Origin: Alkanindiges illinoisensis
Lineage (GTDB): Bacteria; Pseudomonadota; Gammaproteobacteria; Pseudomonadales; Moraxellaceae
NCBI RefSeq assembly: GCF_004377485.1
Contig: NZ_SNTY01000036.1
Location: 62,001 to 126,000 of the forward strand
Length of the DNA: 64,000 nt
Reading direction: 5' to 3'
The stretch's first letter is position 1, and the number at the start of each line of letters is the position of its first letter. Both the position numbers and the translations under genes were made by a program. The notes under the pieces were generated by a model. It did no database searches and was not told where the DNA came from. It saw nothing but the letters and a program-made list of their open reading frames with translations. This document shows, in pieces, positions 50,651 through 59,055 of the stretch.

Positions 50651-51970
50651 ATGTCGCTGGCGCGAAGGTGGTTAGACCCGATCCGTTCCCGATGGTTTTT
50701 CAACCGGCCTTACCGGCAACGGCATCTGTCTTCGCGCAATGGCATTACGGTTTATTTGCGCTTTGATGATGCCTACAGTTATCTGTTGGTGCAGCTTCTG
50801 CCGCAACTGGAAGAATTGCTGATTCCGCGCTTAAAGCCACTCAAGATTGTGATTTGCACGCAAGCCTGCCCACCGCCCAACGGATTGAGTGCGCAAGCGT
50901 GGCAGCAGTATATGCTGGATGATGCAGCAGCATTGGCAGCCCAGCACCGTTTTGTGTTTGATGTGAGCGAAACGGTTCGCGCCAGTTTGCCCAGTCCGGC
51001 CCTGATTCAGCAAGCCACCACTGTTTTAAAAACTTCGCCCTTGCGCGGTACGGATTACCTGCATTTGTTGCAGGATATTTTTCACATGCTGTGGCAAAAC
51101 CAGCAAGGTAAGCTCAATACCCTGCATTATATGGCCACACGGCGCCCATCTCCGGCATCTGTCAGCAATACAGCACCTGATTTACCCGCCATCCGCTTTG
51201 TGGATGAACCCATTGCCAGCGGATTTTTACTGTTTGGCGGGCGGCATTACCGGGCCATTGATGATTTCCTGCGCCTGACCCGGCGCCTAAAACAGCAAAA
51301 ATTACTCAATAACGAGCCAATTTTTTTAATTAATCATATTGAATGGGGCGAGCATCTGGTCAATGACCCGGAAAGCCTCAATGAAATACAGGCGCTGCAT
51401 GCCCGGCTGGACATTTATCTGGCGCTGGAAGACCCGGTGAGCTGGCTGATTCTGGCCTACATCAAGCGCGAACTGGTGGATTATTATAATCTCACGCTAA
51501 GGGTGCATCCATTGCCGTATCAAGGGCGCGATGAGTTTGACTGGGGCTTGATTGCCCGTTTGTCACGGCGGACTGAGATCAGCATTGCACCATTTTGTCG
51601 TCCAACGCAGGTCGCTAGCCTGAATCTGGCGCGCATTCTGTATAGTGTGGATGAGGAACAGCGCAGTGAAACCCTGCTGGATTTGCTTAAATGCGTCTGG
51701 TGCAGGGGGCTGGATGCCAGTTTTACACCGCATGTACAGCGCTTAATGACAATGGCACTGGACCAGCAACAACTGGTTGATTTACCAGAAACCGAAGCCT
51801 GGCTAGCGTCCAATCAAGCGACCTGCGAGGCATATCAGCAGCCGGATTTGCCCGTAATGGTGTTACAAATTGGTGAGCAACAACAGGTGTTTAACAGCCT
51901 GTACCGGGTCTGGCGTATTGAAAGCCTGCTGGCTGAGGCGCTGGAAATGGACAGGAATGCAAACGTATAA
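50651..51970 (+). CDS. Probable duplicated DsbA/HCCA-isomerase-like protein without CXXC
   Basis: 439 residues, no signal peptide, so cytoplasmic. The first half begins like the DsbA/2-hydroxychromene-2-carboxylate isomerase fold (I-T-V-Y-L-R-F-D-D-A-Y-S-Y-L near residue 30; compare the F-x-S-P-Y-S family start). The second half repeats the pattern (I-Y-L-A-L-E-D-P-V-S-W-L near 255). Neither copy has the CXXC redox pair, pointing to a kappa-class glutathione-transferase/isomerase-type activity or a binding role. The assignment rests on short motifs and spacing, so it is moderate. It is the first of a possible two-gene unit. Confidence 0.6.
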   Translation: MSLARRWLDPIRSRWFFNRPYRQRHLSSRNGITVYLRFDDAYSYLLVQLLPQLEELLIPRLKPLKIVICTQACPPPNGLSAQAWQQYMLDDAAALAAQHRFVFDVSETVRASLPSPALIQQATTVLKTSPLRGTDYLHLLQDIFHMLWQNQQGKLNTLHYMATRRPSPASVSNTAPDLPAIRFVDEPIASGFLLFGGRHYRAIDDFLRLTRRLKQQKLLNNEPIFLINHIEWGEHLVNDPESLNEIQALHARLDIYLALEDPVSWLILAYIKRELVDYYNLTLRVHPLPYQGRDEFDWGLIARLSRRTEISIAPFCRPTQVASLNLARILYSVDEEQRSETLLDLLKCVWCRGLDASFTPHVQRLMTMALDQQQLVDLPETEAWLASNQATCEAYQQPDLPVMVLQIGEQQQVFNSLYRVWRIESLLAEALEMDRNANV

Positions 51971-52020
51971 AATCATTCCATCCATCACTTTTAACATTTA
52001 ATTCAACTCTTTAGAAAAAT

Positions 52021-52668
52021 ATGCATCCAAGAAATCTTATAGCCTGTTCAGGGATTGGGATAATTTGCCTGCTCAATGTGGCATGCTCTGATCAAAAACT
52101 GGAAGCGTCAGCAGAGTATCAGGCGGTCTGCCATGGAATTCCCTTAAAAACAGTTGAAGCCCGTCAACGGGCACAGGAAGACGGTTATCATATTAATGAA
52201 ACTTTTAATTGTATTGATCAAGCTTCATTTGAAGCAGTACAGCGCCATTATGCCGAGCTTGCCGCCGCCAATACGCTAGAAAAAATTGCTCAACGCAACG
52301 CTGCACGTGAACAACGATTGGTTCAAGACAAGACGGCACAGGCTAATGAAATTTTAACCAGACGGGCGCAGGCAGACACATCAAGCAGTACGCCTTTTAC
52401 GGTGCATCCGGTTGAAATTAATACTGCAAGCGAGGCAGAACTTGCCAGCATGCCGGGTGTTGGGCCGGATACCGCAAGGACAATTATTCAGGAACGAACA
52501 AACTCCCCATTTGAAAGTTGGCCAGATGTCGTGCATCGGATCATTGGCCTAAGTGCTGCCCAAAATGTAGTATATGCATCATCAGGTGGCTTAATGGTGA
52601 ATGGAGAAAGCTTCAATGGCGCACCGCCAGACCAGCAAGTGGTGGATACTATCCTTAAAAAGCGGTGA
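52021..52668 (+). CDS. Lipoprotein with a ComEA-like helix-hairpin-helix domain
   Basis: 215 residues. The N-terminus is a lipoprotein signal: a hydrophobic run ending L-N-V-A-C, with the acylated Cys near residue 21, followed by S-D-Q. The middle (~40-120) is charged and helical. The C-terminal ~80 residues hold a helix-hairpin-helix domain (I-N-T-A-S-E-A-E-L-A-S-M-P-G-V-G-P-D-T-A), the ComEA/T2SK-type signature. A membrane-attached DNA-binding HhH protein may help DNA uptake (established for ComEA); in this protein that role is inferred. A terminator follows. Confidence 0.8.
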   Translation: MHPRNLIACSGIGIICLLNVACSDQKLEASAEYQAVCHGIPLKTVEARQRAQEDGYHINETFNCIDQASFEAVQRHYAELAAANTLEKIAQRNAAREQRLVQDKTAQANEILTRRAQADTSSSTPFTVHPVEINTASEAELASMPGVGPDTARTIIQERTNSPFESWPDVVHRIIGLSAAQNVVYASSGGLMVNGESFNGAPPDQQVVDTILKKR

Positions 52669-52685
52669 GACAAAGGTTAGGGGTT

Positions 52686-52716
52686 AGTCATGCCTATCAC
52701 ATAGGACTGTTTTTTT
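52686..52716 (+). terminator. Probable intrinsic terminator
   Basis: Short nested stems (AGTC...GACT around CTAT-cacat-ATAG type pairing) are followed by a run of seven T. The stem is imperfect. Confidence 0.5.
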
Positions 52717-52902
52717 AATTGATGATAGTTCAGTAAAAAAATTTTAAATTCAAAGGCTTGAATTAATTATTTATGGTTGCGTAAAACCTTAATTTTTTAA
52801 GCGCTTGCACGCAGCAGTCAATAAACATTTTTGATGATTTATTGCAGCAGTAGCCTAAATCCTTTAAATTAGTTCGCATATGAAATAAATAGTACCGCCA
52901 AG

Positions 52903-53328
52903 ATGCGTCAGAAACCGTTTTTCATTTTCCTGCTTAACAGCAGCCAGCGTCGATTGCAACGCTGGATTGAGTCACATCGGAAGCCGGATTTTCAGGTATC
53001 GGCAGCACAGGCCGGCGTATTGTTTGTGCTGGAAAAACAGGATGGCGCACTGGCTGGTGATATTGCCCAGACGCTGGATCTGGTGCCGTCAGCCGTGTCT
53101 GGCCTGATTGACCGGATGCAACGCCAACAACTGCTGGAGCGCAAAAAATGTCCTGAGGATGGCCGCGCTACCCGCTTGTGGCTCACACCCTTGGGCAGAG
53201 ACCAGCTGACGTTATTCAAGGCCCAGCTTATGGCTCTTAATCTTCGGCTCACGCAAGGGTTTACCAGCGATGAGCTGGCTATTGTTGAACGCTGGCTCCA
53301 CCATATCCGGCAGGAATTTCAGGATTAA
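52903..53328 (+). CDS. MarR-family transcriptional regulator
   Basis: 141-residue dimeric winged-helix regulator. The core reads A-G-V-L-F-V-L-E-K near residue 40, the recognition helix region L-V-P-S-A-V-S-G-L-I-D-R-M near 65, and the wing K-K-C-P-E-D-G-R-A-T-R-L near 83. The single Cys before the wing (near 85) could be a redox sensor, as in OhrR-like members, but its position is different, so this is speculative. The hydrolase gene begins 4 bases after its stop, so the two form one unit and the regulator probably controls it. Confidence 0.92.
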   Translation: MRQKPFFIFLLNSSQRRLQRWIESHRKPDFQVSAAQAGVLFVLEKQDGALAGDIAQTLDLVPSAVSGLIDRMQRQQLLERKKCPEDGRATRLWLTPLGRDQLTLFKAQLMALNLRLTQGFTSDELAIVERWLHHIRQEFQD

Positions 53329-53332
53329 TTCA

Positions 53333-54235
53333 ATGAACAAACCTAGTACTCCTCAAGCTGTCCAAATCATTGCTGAAGATGGCTATGCACTGTCTGGCCA
53401 TTTTTTTAAGACCGAAGACGCCCAGCAAAAACGGCCTGTCCTGCTGTGCCCGGCCACCGGAATTGTGCAGCAGTTTTATTTCAGGTTTTGTGAGTGGTTA
53501 AGTCAGCAAGGTCATGCGGTGCTGGTGTTTGATTTTCGCGGGATTGGCCAGTCGCTGCATGAGCCAGTGAAATACAGCAACGCCCGTATTCAGGACTGGG
53601 GTCAGCTGGATATTCCTGCCGCACTGGACTGGCTTACCCTGCATACGGGTCAGCAGCAAGTAATTCTAATCGGCCATAGTGCTGGTGGTCAGCTCACTGG
53701 GCTGGTACGCAATCACCAGAAAATTGCACAGGTAATTGCCATTGCTGGCTCGACAGGCCATGTTAAAGGCTTAAGCGGCAAAACCAAATGGCTGGCTCCG
53801 GTATTGTTTAATGTCTATATGCCATTAAATATCCGGTTATACGGGCATGCCAACAACAAGAAAATTGGCTGGGGCGAAAACCTGCCCAAAGGCGTGGCGC
53901 GCCAGTGGGCAGAATGGTGCAGCAAGCCGGGTTATGTGGCCAATGCATTGGGCAAAAGTGTTGACCAGCATTATCACGCAGAAATTCGCTGTCCAGTAAC
54001 GGCCATTCATGCCAGTGATGATGAAATTGCCACCCGGGCTAATGTAGCGGACTTGTTACGCTTGTATCCGAATGCAGCACAACGCACTATTTGCCTTGAG
54101 CCAGCCACGGAAGGCTTTGGGCACATTGGTCATATGGATTTATTTAGAAGTTCACACCAGCGTTTATGGCCTGTAGTGCTGGATGCCATTATTCATTCGC
54201 GTTCCGAATCTCAACCGCATGCTGACAGTCTTTAG
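53333..54235 (+). CDS. Alpha/beta hydrolase
   Basis: 300-residue cytoplasmic alpha/beta hydrolase. The catalytic serine lies in the elbow I-G-H-S-A-G-G near residue 114. An oxyanion-side strand V-L-L-C-P-A-T-G is near 34, D-F-R-G-I-G-Q-S near 66, the acidic residue in the H-A-S-D-D-E-I region near 224, and the catalytic His probably in G-F-G-H-I-G-H near 263. Substrate unknown; esterase or acyl-transfer chemistry is possible. It is cotranscribed with the MarR gene. Its last 47 bases overlap, tail to tail, the small lipoprotein gene on the other strand. Confidence 0.88.
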   Translation: MNKPSTPQAVQIIAEDGYALSGHFFKTEDAQQKRPVLLCPATGIVQQFYFRFCEWLSQQGHAVLVFDFRGIGQSLHEPVKYSNARIQDWGQLDIPAALDWLTLHTGQQQVILIGHSAGGQLTGLVRNHQKIAQVIAIAGSTGHVKGLSGKTKWLAPVLFNVYMPLNIRLYGHANNKKIGWGENLPKGVARQWAEWCSKPGYVANALGKSVDQHYHAEIRCPVTAIHASDDEIATRANVADLLRLYPNAAQRTICLEPATEGFGHIGHMDLFRSSHQRLWPVVLDAIIHSRSESQPHADSL

Positions 54236-54587
54236 AAGACGCATAAGCAAAAACGGACAGTTGATCTGTTTTAAGGACAATAGCATCGAGTTCAGCCCCA
54301 AAAGCATTTTGTGACACTGAACATTTAAACTGTTTTAAGTGAAAATCTCTAACGGGCTGGCAGCTTGCTTCAACTGTGCCTTCTGTAAAACCAATAAGCG
54401 TGTTCAGGTCTAAGTTCGCACAGCTATGATTTAAAGTGCTGACTGTATTGGAATGAACCTGTTCAGCTATTTCAGATTTCACTTTATTATTATCAGACAA
54501 TTCGGCTGGTGCATCATGGTTGGTTTTTGCACAGCTACTTAATAGCAGACTGACCACTGCACCTGCCAGCACGATTAATTTTGTCAT
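54189..54587 (-). CDS. Small Cys-rich lipoprotein
   Basis: 132 residues, unrecognised family. The ATG at 54587 begins a lipoprotein signal (M-T-K-L-I-V-L-A-G ... L-L-L-S-S-C, acylated Cys near residue 19). The mature part has four further Cys (C-A-N, S-C-Q-P, K-C-S-V, D-C-Q-H), enough for two disulfides, suggesting a small folded periplasmic domain. Its 3' end overlaps the convergent hydrolase gene by 47 bases. The Ala following the first Cys is compatible with outer-membrane sorting. Confidence 0.72.
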   Translation of the reverse strand: MTKLIVLAGAVVSLLLSSCAKTNHDAPAELSDNNKVKSEIAEQVHSNTVSTLNHSCANLDLNTLIGFTEGTVEASCQPVRDFHLKQFKCSVSQNAFGAELDAIVLKTDQLSVFAYASSKDCQHAVEIRNANE

Positions 54588-54627
54588 GAACAATCTCAAG
54601 TTATTATTTTAGGCTGCGATTTAATCA

Positions 54628-55032
54628 TTAGTCTTGCAGCCGGGCAATCATGCCTTCCACATTGGCACGCCAGTTGGGATATTCCATGTTGTTTTCCTGC
54701 CAGAGTTCATTGAGTTCTGACTGGCCAGACAGAACAATTTTAAGCCCTGCCAGCACTACCGGCTTGAACTCATTCACACTGTCCCTGTTTTGCTGTTCCA
54801 GCCATTGCTCAAAAGCTTCGTCATTGTGCTCATACACTGTGCTATTGAGCAGGGCATCCAGAATTACCCCGGCAATAATGATTTGATGCGCGCGGTCATA
54901 TTCCAGATATTCTTCATCGTCTTCAGTGAGAATCACCTGCTGGAGAAAATCTGCTGCTGTGCTGTCAATGGCTTCTTGCACGGTATCCAGTGCAGTGTCA
55001 TCCTCAAAAATTCCAGTGCCCCATGCGCCCAT
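54628..55032 (-). CDS. DUF4259 domain protein
   Basis: 134 acidic, helical residues that begin M-G-A-W-G-T-G-I-F-E-D-D-T-A-L-D, the defining start of the DUF4259 family, cytoplasmic and of unknown function. The rest (D-E-E-Y-L-E-Y-D, A-F-E-Q-W-L, E-L-N-E-L-W) is consistent with the family's length. GAGGAGA lies upstream of the ATG. It stands alone between the lipoprotein and ppc. Confidence 0.88.
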   Translation of the reverse strand: MGAWGTGIFEDDTALDTVQEAIDSTAADFLQQVILTEDDEEYLEYDRAHQIIIAGVILDALLNSTVYEHNDEAFEQWLEQQNRDSVNEFKPVVLAGLKIVLSGQSELNELWQENNMEYPNWRANVEGMIARLQD

Positions 55033-55125
55033 ATCATTCTCCTCTCATGAAATTTTAGTCTATAAAACCATTATAAATCATTTGATTGCATGCATTAAGT
55101 CTAGCTGGTTTTAACGTCTGCTAGG

Positions 55126-57963
55126 TTAACCTGTGTTGCGCAGGCCTGCGGCAATGCCAGCAATGGTGACCATTAACGCATGGTCGTAGGTACTGTCGTC
55201 ATGCTCGCGGCGGCGCTGCATCAGTTCTGCCTGCAACAAATGCAGCGGTAAAATATACGGCGTGCGTACATTAATCGAACGCTTGAGCATGGATTCATGC
55301 TGCAACAGGGCGGGCTGGTTAATGACCTCCAGCAGCGTTTGGGTGGCGCTGTCCAGCCTGCGCCGCAATTCCTTGCCCAGATCAATCAACTGCGCATCAT
55401 GGGTTAAGCGCGATTCATAATAGGCTGCAATGGCCGGGTCTGCCTTGGCCAGCACCATTTCCAGCATGTCGAGCAGGGTTTGAAAATAAGGCCAGTGCTG
55501 CATCATGTCGTCAATGGTAGTGCGCTGGCCTTCTGTCAGAGCCGTGCGCAAGGCACGTCCGGTTCCAAGCCAGGCAGGTAACATTAGGCGCACCTGAGTC
55601 CAGGCAAATACCCACGGAATGGCCCGCAGCGATTCAATGCCACCGCTCACCTTACGGCGTGCCGGACGCGAGCCTAGTGGTAGCATTTGCAGTTCCAGCT
55701 CTGGTGTCACAGTGCGCAGGTATTGAATAAAGACCGGATTTTCCCGCACGGTTTGCCGATAGGTGCCAACTGCCACTTTGGTCATGCTGTCCATCAGGGC
55801 ACGCCACTCCGGCTTGGGCGCTGGTGGTGGCAGCAGGGTAGCTTCCAGCGTGGCACTGGCATACAGCTCCAGATTGCGCAGGGCAATGCCTTGCATGCCA
55901 AACTTGAAGCGGATCATTTCGCCCTGTTCGGTCACACGGATTTTGCCTTTGACCGAACCCGGTGGCTGTGACAGTAGGGCCTGATAGGTGGGCGCCCCGC
56001 CCCGGCTAATCGATCCGCCGCGACCGTGAAACAGGGTCAGCTGGATGCCATGCTGTTCGGCCACTTGGGTGAGTTGTTCCTGCGCACGGTACTGCGCCCA
56101 GTTGGCAGCCAGAAAACCAGCATCCTTGGCGGAATCCGAATAGCCAATCATGATCTCTTGTTTAGCTTCTTGCCGCCCTTGTCCATCACTGACGGTAATG
56201 GCCTGCTTATACCAGTCAATTTCCAGCAATTGTTGCAAGCTGCTGGCGGCATTGTTCAGGTCTTTTAAGGTTTCAAACAGCGGCACCACACGCAAGGGTC
56301 TTGGCATTTCAGCTTCTTTTTGCAGCAGCATCACTGCCAGCACATCACTGGGGTATTCTGCCATTGAAATCACATAAGCCCCTAGCGAGTGATGTGGCTG
56401 ACGAGCCAGCATGTCAAAGGTGGCCAATACTTCCTGCACATTGTCCGACCAGCCACTATGCGATTGATGCACATGTAAATCATGTGGCAGCAATGGGCGC
56501 GGGTTATTGAGTTCCTGCAATAAAAACTGCTGGCGTCGGGCTTCATCCCACTCCAGATAGGAACCCAGTTTTAAATATTCAGTAATGGCATTGAGGGCTT
56601 CACGATGGCGGCCGGATTCCTGCCGTACATCCAGCTTGAGCAATTCAATGCCAAAGCAGGCCACCCGGCGGATCAAATCCAGCAGCTCGCCATTGGCGAC
56701 ATCCTGCATGTTGCAATCCACCAGCGACTGGTAGCACAGCAGCAAGGGTTGCATCAGTTCATCGGTATTATGGTAAACCGCGCTACTAGCAATAGCTGCA
56801 CTGCCAATGGCTGAGCTATTGCTGGACAGATCAGAAAAACTACGGTTTGTACCCTGATCTACACGCTGCTCTGCACCGCGAATCTGGGCATGCAGCCAGT
56901 TGCGGGTATGTTCCAGCCGGGTGCGGACGGTGCGCAAAATATCACGGTAGGGTTCACGGGAACGTTCACCCACCACCTCGCGTAAGGCTGCATTGCAGTC
57001 TTCCATTGATAAATCCCAGCGCAGGGCATCCACATCGCGCCAGTACAAATCAGCGGCCTGCCAGCGTGCCAGTAGCAGGACTTCCTGCGTCACCTGATGG
57101 GTCACATTGGGGTTGCCATCGCGGTCACCACCCATCCATGAGGCAAACCGCACGGGGGCATGGGTCAGCGGCAAATGCCTGCCCGTGTGTTGCAGTACCA
57201 CTGCATCCAGTTCACGCATAAACTGCGGAATGCTAAACCACAGAGTTTGTTCAATCGCAGTAAAGCCCCATTTGGCTTCATCCACGGGGGTGGGTTTGTG
57301 ACTGCGGATTTCATCAGTGTGCCACGCTGCAATAATCTGGCGCTTAAGCCGATCTAGCACCGCCTGTTTTTCCTGCACGGTTAACTGTTGCTGATCCAGA
57401 ATTTGCAAGCATTCGGCAATCTCATCATATTTTTGAATCAGGGTACGGCGGCTGATTTCAGTGGGATGCGCGGTCAGCACCAGTTCAATATCCAGTTCCA
57501 GCACGGTTTGCCATAGCTGGTCGGGCGTACAATTGGCCGCCAGCAAACGTGGAATCAACTCTTGTAGTGACCCAGCCTGCGGTGGTGTGTCTTTACGGCT
57601 TTGCCAGTCACGGCGGCGGCGCACCCGGTGATACTGCTCGGCAATGTTGGCAAAGTTTAAAAACTGGGTAAATGCCCGCGCCACTGGCAACAGTTCCTGT
57701 TCAGTTAAATTGGACAGCACGGCATCAAGCTGGTTTTTGGCTTGTTCATCACCATCGCGGGTTTGCTTGGCCAGATGCCGGATTTGTTCGACTTTTTCAA
57801 ATAATGCCTGCCCAACCTGCTGCTTGAGGGTATCACCCAGCAAATTACCCAGCAGGCGCACATCATCACGCAGGGGCGCGTGCGGATCGGTTTGCTCACC
57901 GGATTGTGAATCGGCGCTGATTTGACAGGCGTGGCAATCAGCAGGGTCATTGGCGTTAAACAT
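55126..57963 (-). CDS. ppc: Phosphoenolpyruvate carboxylase
   Basis: Adds bicarbonate to phosphoenolpyruvate to make oxaloacetate, refilling the citric-acid cycle; a cytoplasmic tetramer. The product is 945 residues, about 60 longer than E. coli Ppc (883), with a Ser/Asn-rich insertion near residues 375-410. Key motifs are present: L-T-A-H-P-T-E with the catalytic His near 165, G-G-D-R-D-G-N near 280, I-G-Y-S-D-S-A-K-D-A-G, F-H-G-R-G-G-S-I-S-R-G-G, G-S-R-P-A-R-R-K, and the C-terminal G-L-R-N-T-G. The start at 57963 has GGAG 5 bases upstream; an ATG at 58005 is less likely. Confidence 0.97.
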   Translation of the reverse strand: MFNANDPADCHACQISADSQSGEQTDPHAPLRDDVRLLGNLLGDTLKQQVGQALFEKVEQIRHLAKQTRDGDEQAKNQLDAVLSNLTEQELLPVARAFTQFLNFANIAEQYHRVRRRRDWQSRKDTPPQAGSLQELIPRLLAANCTPDQLWQTVLELDIELVLTAHPTEISRRTLIQKYDEIAECLQILDQQQLTVQEKQAVLDRLKRQIIAAWHTDEIRSHKPTPVDEAKWGFTAIEQTLWFSIPQFMRELDAVVLQHTGRHLPLTHAPVRFASWMGGDRDGNPNVTHQVTQEVLLLARWQAADLYWRDVDALRWDLSMEDCNAALREVVGERSREPYRDILRTVRTRLEHTRNWLHAQIRGAEQRVDQGTNRSFSDLSSNSSAIGSAAIASSAVYHNTDELMQPLLLCYQSLVDCNMQDVANGELLDLIRRVACFGIELLKLDVRQESGRHREALNAITEYLKLGSYLEWDEARRQQFLLQELNNPRPLLPHDLHVHQSHSGWSDNVQEVLATFDMLARQPHHSLGAYVISMAEYPSDVLAVMLLQKEAEMPRPLRVVPLFETLKDLNNAASSLQQLLEIDWYKQAITVSDGQGRQEAKQEIMIGYSDSAKDAGFLAANWAQYRAQEQLTQVAEQHGIQLTLFHGRGGSISRGGAPTYQALLSQPPGSVKGKIRVTEQGEMIRFKFGMQGIALRNLELYASATLEATLLPPPAPKPEWRALMDSMTKVAVGTYRQTVRENPVFIQYLRTVTPELELQMLPLGSRPARRKVSGGIESLRAIPWVFAWTQVRLMLPAWLGTGRALRTALTEGQRTTIDDMMQHWPYFQTLLDMLEMVLAKADPAIAAYYESRLTHDAQLIDLGKELRRRLDSATQTLLEVINQPALLQHESMLKRSINVRTPYILPLHLLQAELMQRRREHDDSTYDHALMVTIAGIAAGLRNTG

Positions 57964-58160
57964 AGGCACTCCGGCAATCAGAACTTTCAAACCACTTGGA
58001 CGCATCTGCTTTGAATATATGCCAGTTTTAGGCCAGCTTAAGTTTTTAATTGCAAATTATTTTTACCAGCCTTGGCACAGCATAGCCATTAGCCAGAATC
58101 AGCAGCCAGACATTAATTCTGTCTGTCTTTTTTAGGACAAATAAGACAAATCTAACTTTT

Positions 58161-58176
58161 TAGAGTAATTACTCTA
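58161..58176. promoter_or_regulatory. Operator palindrome 1 upstream of the HD gene
   Basis: A perfect 16-bp palindrome TAGAGTAATTACTCTA, 63 bases before the HD-gene start, in an AT-rich stretch. Confidence 0.65.
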
Positions 58177-58207
58177 GATTTTAAGTATAAATTGGATTAT
58201 TTTAAAT

Positions 58208-58223
58208 TAGAGCAATTACTCTA
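58208..58223. promoter_or_regulatory. Operator palindrome 2 upstream of the HD gene
   Basis: TAGAGCAATTACTCTA differs from the first palindrome at one base and starts 47 bases downstream of it. Two matching sites imply a dedicated dimeric repressor, perhaps of TetR or MarR type. The regulator is not identified. Confidence 0.65.
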
Positions 58224-58238
58224 ATTAGTAGATAACTT

Positions 58239-59036
58239 ATGATGAATAACAACAATGAAAATACCATACACAATACGGCGCCACTGGGAAGCTATGTATG
58301 GACAAGATCCAGTAATGGCCGTTTAAGCTTGAAGGAAAAACAGGCCTTAATTCGTCGTGCCTTGCTCCCCAGCATGACGCAGTTTTTAAGGACGATGCTG
58401 CATCTGGATCAGCCCAAAGTTGACCTGACCCTACAAAACATTGAGGTGCCGGATAACCGTTTTTTCAGGGAAGCCATTCGTGAGCTGGAAGGTTGTGCCA
58501 CGCCCGCACTTATTGGCCATTCATGGCGAACCTATTATTGGGGTGCGGCGCTGGGTCAGATTGAATAGCTTGGCTTTGATCCTGAAAGCCTGCTGATTGG
58601 CTGCCTGTTTCATGACCTTGGTTTTACGGAAGCACATGCCCAATCCCATGCCGGGCCGCATTGTGGCTGTTTTACGCTGGCGAGTGCCGAAGCTGCAAAA
58701 ACATGGAGCCAGAACGTCAATTATCCAGCAGAAAAAGCTGAGGCAGTGGCGGACATGATTTGCCTGCACATGAATGCACATCTGGATGAACATGACAGTG
58801 TGGAAAGCCGCTTACTACAACAGGGTGCAGCCTGTGATGTGATTGGTGCGCGGTTTTATCGATTGAACAAAACATATCGGCAAGATGTATTACGCCAACA
58901 CCCCCGGCAAGGCTTTAACCAGCAATTTAGCCAACTGATTGCACAGGAAGCAGCACGCAATCCGCATTCTCGCGCAGCATTGCTCAAGCAATTGGGCCTG
59001 CCACTGATGATCCGGCTGAATCCGTTTAGTGAATGA
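58239..59036 (+). pseudogene. HD-domain (cyanamide-hydratase-like) protein interrupted by one in-frame TAG
   Basis: In one frame the sequence encodes a 265-codon HD-superfamily protein, stopped only by a TAG at 58566-58568 (codon 110). The frame then runs uninterrupted to a TGA at 59036. The metal-binding set straddles the stop: I-G-H-S-W-R-T-Y-Y-W-G before it, and C-L-F-H-D-L-G-F-T and C-L-H-M-N-A-H after it. The H-S-x-R-T-Y-x-W pattern resembles the cyanamide hydratase (Ddi2/Cah) branch of HD proteins; substrate unknown. The truncated 109-residue product could not be active. Two palindromic operators lie upstream. It converges on the TetR gene. Confidence 0.85.
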
Positions 59037-59055
59037 ACGCTAAAATGAGTAATGG

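Noticed and set aside
56847-57221. Plus-strand frame opposite ppc
   Set aside because: Shadow of a strongly conserved carboxylase gene.
21213-59036. Genome-wide reassignment of TAG to an amino acid
   Set aside because: Several genes here end properly on TAG at the expected family length, so full reassignment does not fit; only local suppression or mutation remains possible.
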